From: CAYZZU01 sp964483105
Lineage (GTDB): Bacteria; CG2-30-53-67
Direction: 5' to 3'
Assembly (NCBI GenBank): GCA_964483105.1
Contig: CAYZZU010000012.1
Coordinates: 10,275-74,274, forward strand
Length of the DNA stretch: 64,000 bases
The position numbers and the translations under genes were made by a program. The notes below the pieces were generated by a model. That model saw nothing but the letters and a program-made list of their open reading frames with translations, was not told the DNA's origin and did no database searches. Every line of letters starts with the position of its first letter. Positions within the stretch are counted from its first letter, which is position 1. Below, in pieces: positions 62,904-64,000 of the stretch.

Positions 62904-63326
62904 ATGGAATTACGTTCGGATGGTCATTGTTTTGTCTGCGGGGAAGAAAATCCGCAGGGTCTGCACGTGAATTTCAGTATCGATCAGCGGGAGAAGAGGA
63001 TCCACGCGACCTGTCGTATTCCACGAATCTACCAGGGATATGCGGGTATCGTGCATGGAGGGATCCTGGCCTTGCTCCTGGACGAGGCCGTGGCGAAACT
63101 GAGCTGGGAGCTGGGACTTCCCGCCGTGACCGGTGAGATCACCGTGCGCTACCCTTCTCCCCTGCACACCGATGAAGAAGTCCGGGTGCAAGGGCGACTT
63201 TTCCGAGTGGACAGGCGGATCATCCTGGCGGAGGCGCGGGCCGAAAAAGAGGATGGAACAGTTGTGGCCGAGGCGAAGGCCCGGCTTTTCCGGCAGAAAT
63301 TGTCCGATAACCGGTTTCCAGGTTGA
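62904..63326 (+). CDS. PaaI-type hotdog thioesterase
   Basis: The 140-aa product starts MELRSDGHCFVCGEENPQGL with a CxxC near residue 9-12 typical of the 'HCFVCG' thioesterase subgroup, then GYAGIVHGGILALLLDEAVA with the hotdog active-site Asp/Glu helix, and PAVTGEITVRYPSPLH. It would hydrolyse an acyl-CoA; the substrate is unknown. The start at 62904 agrees with the family; the longer frame is not homologous. Confidence 0.9.
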   Translation: MELRSDGHCFVCGEENPQGLHVNFSIDQREKRIHATCRIPRIYQGYAGIVHGGILALLLDEAVAKLSWELGLPAVTGEITVRYPSPLHTDEEVRVQGRLFRVDRRIILAEARAEKEDGTVVAEAKARLFRQKLSDNRFPG

Positions 63327-63419
63327 AGGGGCAGGTTTTTGCCTTTCCTCTGGAACAGGAAGGCGCCGGACGATATCCATCCCCGCATTGGTGTGGGAGC
63401 GGTATTCACGCATTGAGCA

Positions 63420-63570
63420 TGAAGCACAATATATAGGGTTCCCAACACCTGAAGCACAATATGTGGATAAAATGCCGGATTCTCCAACCCCTTCAAAACA
63501 ATCGTCTTTTGGGAGCGATTTTCTTCAATATATGGTACTTGTTCACATCTTATATACAATATGTGGATAA
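63420..63570. other. DnaA-box/iteron-like cluster; candidate replication origin element
   Basis: Perfect DnaA boxes in reverse orientation (TGTGGATAA, complement TTATCCACA) at 63462-63470 and 63562-63570, exactly 100 bp apart, each in CAATATGTGGATAA. Further CAATATATAG (63427-63436) and CAATATATGG (63526-63535) words resemble degenerate copies. The 13-base TGAAGCACAATAT repeats at 63420 and 63450. The area is AT-rich and gene-free. It could be oriC, a DnaA-titration site, or a regulator's operator. It is 2 kb from the ATP synthase operon, which often lies near oriC. Confidence 0.45.
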
Positions 63571-63658
63571 GTTTTGACGACTTGAGTGGATTCCCCTCCT
63601 TTTTCGGAGAGGAATTCCGTCGGGATTCTGCCTGTTCTTTTTTTTATTTCCGTCCGGG

Positions 63659-63925
63659 CTGAAGCATCTTTCCCCCTGTTATTTTGCCGCCTTCCTGCAC
63701 GGACTGCCCGCACTGTCCCATATCGAGACGGCCCGAAATCTCGATCCGGAGATTCAGGATATCTACTTTGCGACGGGGTTGTACAAGTACTTCCGGAGAA
63801 GGCGCCTCCTCTTCAGACTTTGGATGCCTTCCGGATTGGTCCGACCCGGACCGGCCAGATGCCTGCCGTGGGTCATTGGGATCATGGGGTCATTGGTGTC
63901 ACCCATTAAAGGTTTCGTCAAGTAA
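63659..63925 (+). pseudogene. Cryptic coding stretch without a start (possible gene remnant)
   Basis: One frame reads like real protein (about 88 codons to TAA at 63923), including LPALSHIETARNLDPEIQD and IYFATGLYKYFRRRRLLFRL, with codon use like the neighbours, while the alternative frames there are Arg/Ser/Pro-rich. No ATG, GTG or TTG opens it before the internal GLYKYF region. It may be a truncated or frameshifted gene, or a gene with an unusual start. I could not identify a family. The surrounding 63327-64000 has no other gene. Confidence 0.35.
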
Positions 63926-64000
63926 AAAAGCAGCTCTCCCGTAAAAAAGATTTTTGGTTCTTTTTGTTCTTATGGACATTTTGCATACGTACGAGACCGT

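Overview
The window is one contiguous, G+C-rich bacterial chromosome segment that is densely coded. It begins inside a dissimilatory-type ATP sulfurylase gene (sat). It also carries LapAB, type IV pilus, Bat, NtrYX and PEP-CTERM genes, and an F1/b/b' ATP synthase operon without the a and c genes. This mix suggests a sulfur-metabolising, Gram-negative, probably anaerobic bacterium of the Desulfobacterota (former Deltaproteobacteria) type. Other sulfate-reducing phyla cannot be excluded from sequence reading alone. I saw no tRNA, rRNA, insertion sequence, phage gene or CRISPR array.

Layout. 1-3.2 kb: sat (5' truncated), an unknown 116-aa gene and lapB-lapA. 3.4-11 kb: type IV pilus block on the minus strand (pilB, pilT, pilC, then the pilS/pilR two-component pair). 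11.2-14.8 kb: PDZ-radical SAM protein, pgsA, and a DUF1634/TSUP transporter pair. 14.9-22.8 kb: complete eight-gene minus-strand Bat operon (moxR, DUF58, small membrane protein, batA, batB, batC, batD, batE). 22.9-29.7 kb: intergenic repeat, a 53-aa CxxC protein, a BPL_N-type amidotransferase-like gene next to a cobyrinate diamide synthase homologue, a tautomerase, mutY, a zinc-ribbon response regulator, glutaredoxin and an RNase Z-like hydrolase.

30-37.2 kb holds a bacterial microcompartment (BMC) operon: RpiR regulator, BMC-T, BMC-H, BMC-P, CoA-acylating aldehyde dehydrogenase, PduS-like flavo-Fe-S protein, a PduT-like BMC-T with a candidate Fe-S cysteine, two more BMC-P proteins and a class II aldolase. 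The aldolase carries a C-terminal Cys-rich linker and an amphipathic tail that resembles the N-terminal tail of the aldehyde dehydrogenase. I read this as an aldolase-type metabolosome: sugar phosphate is cleaved to an aldehyde, which is oxidised to acyl-CoA inside the shell, with electrons leaving through PduS/PduT.

37.6-46.2 kb is a surface/regulatory module: CheR, a 1036-aa PAS histidine kinase with a C-terminal MEDS-like domain, a PrsR-type sigma-54 activator, one PEP-CTERM protein gene preceded by a good -24/-12 promoter and an upstream inverted repeat, and a PrsT-like TPR lipoprotein. No exosortase gene lies in the window. 46.7-55.4 kb: panC, maf, ntrY-ntrX, a nitronate monooxygenase-family gene, a Nudix gene and a glycerate kinase. 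55.4-61.4 kb: the ATP synthase operon. 61.5-64 kb: DEAD-box helicase, hotdog thioesterase, and an AT-rich gene-free stretch with two perfect DnaA-box sequences 100 bp apart.

A roughly 115-bp dispersed intergenic element occurs three times (22.9, 29.8 and 46.5 kb); in one copy its hairpin half is flipped relative to the rest.
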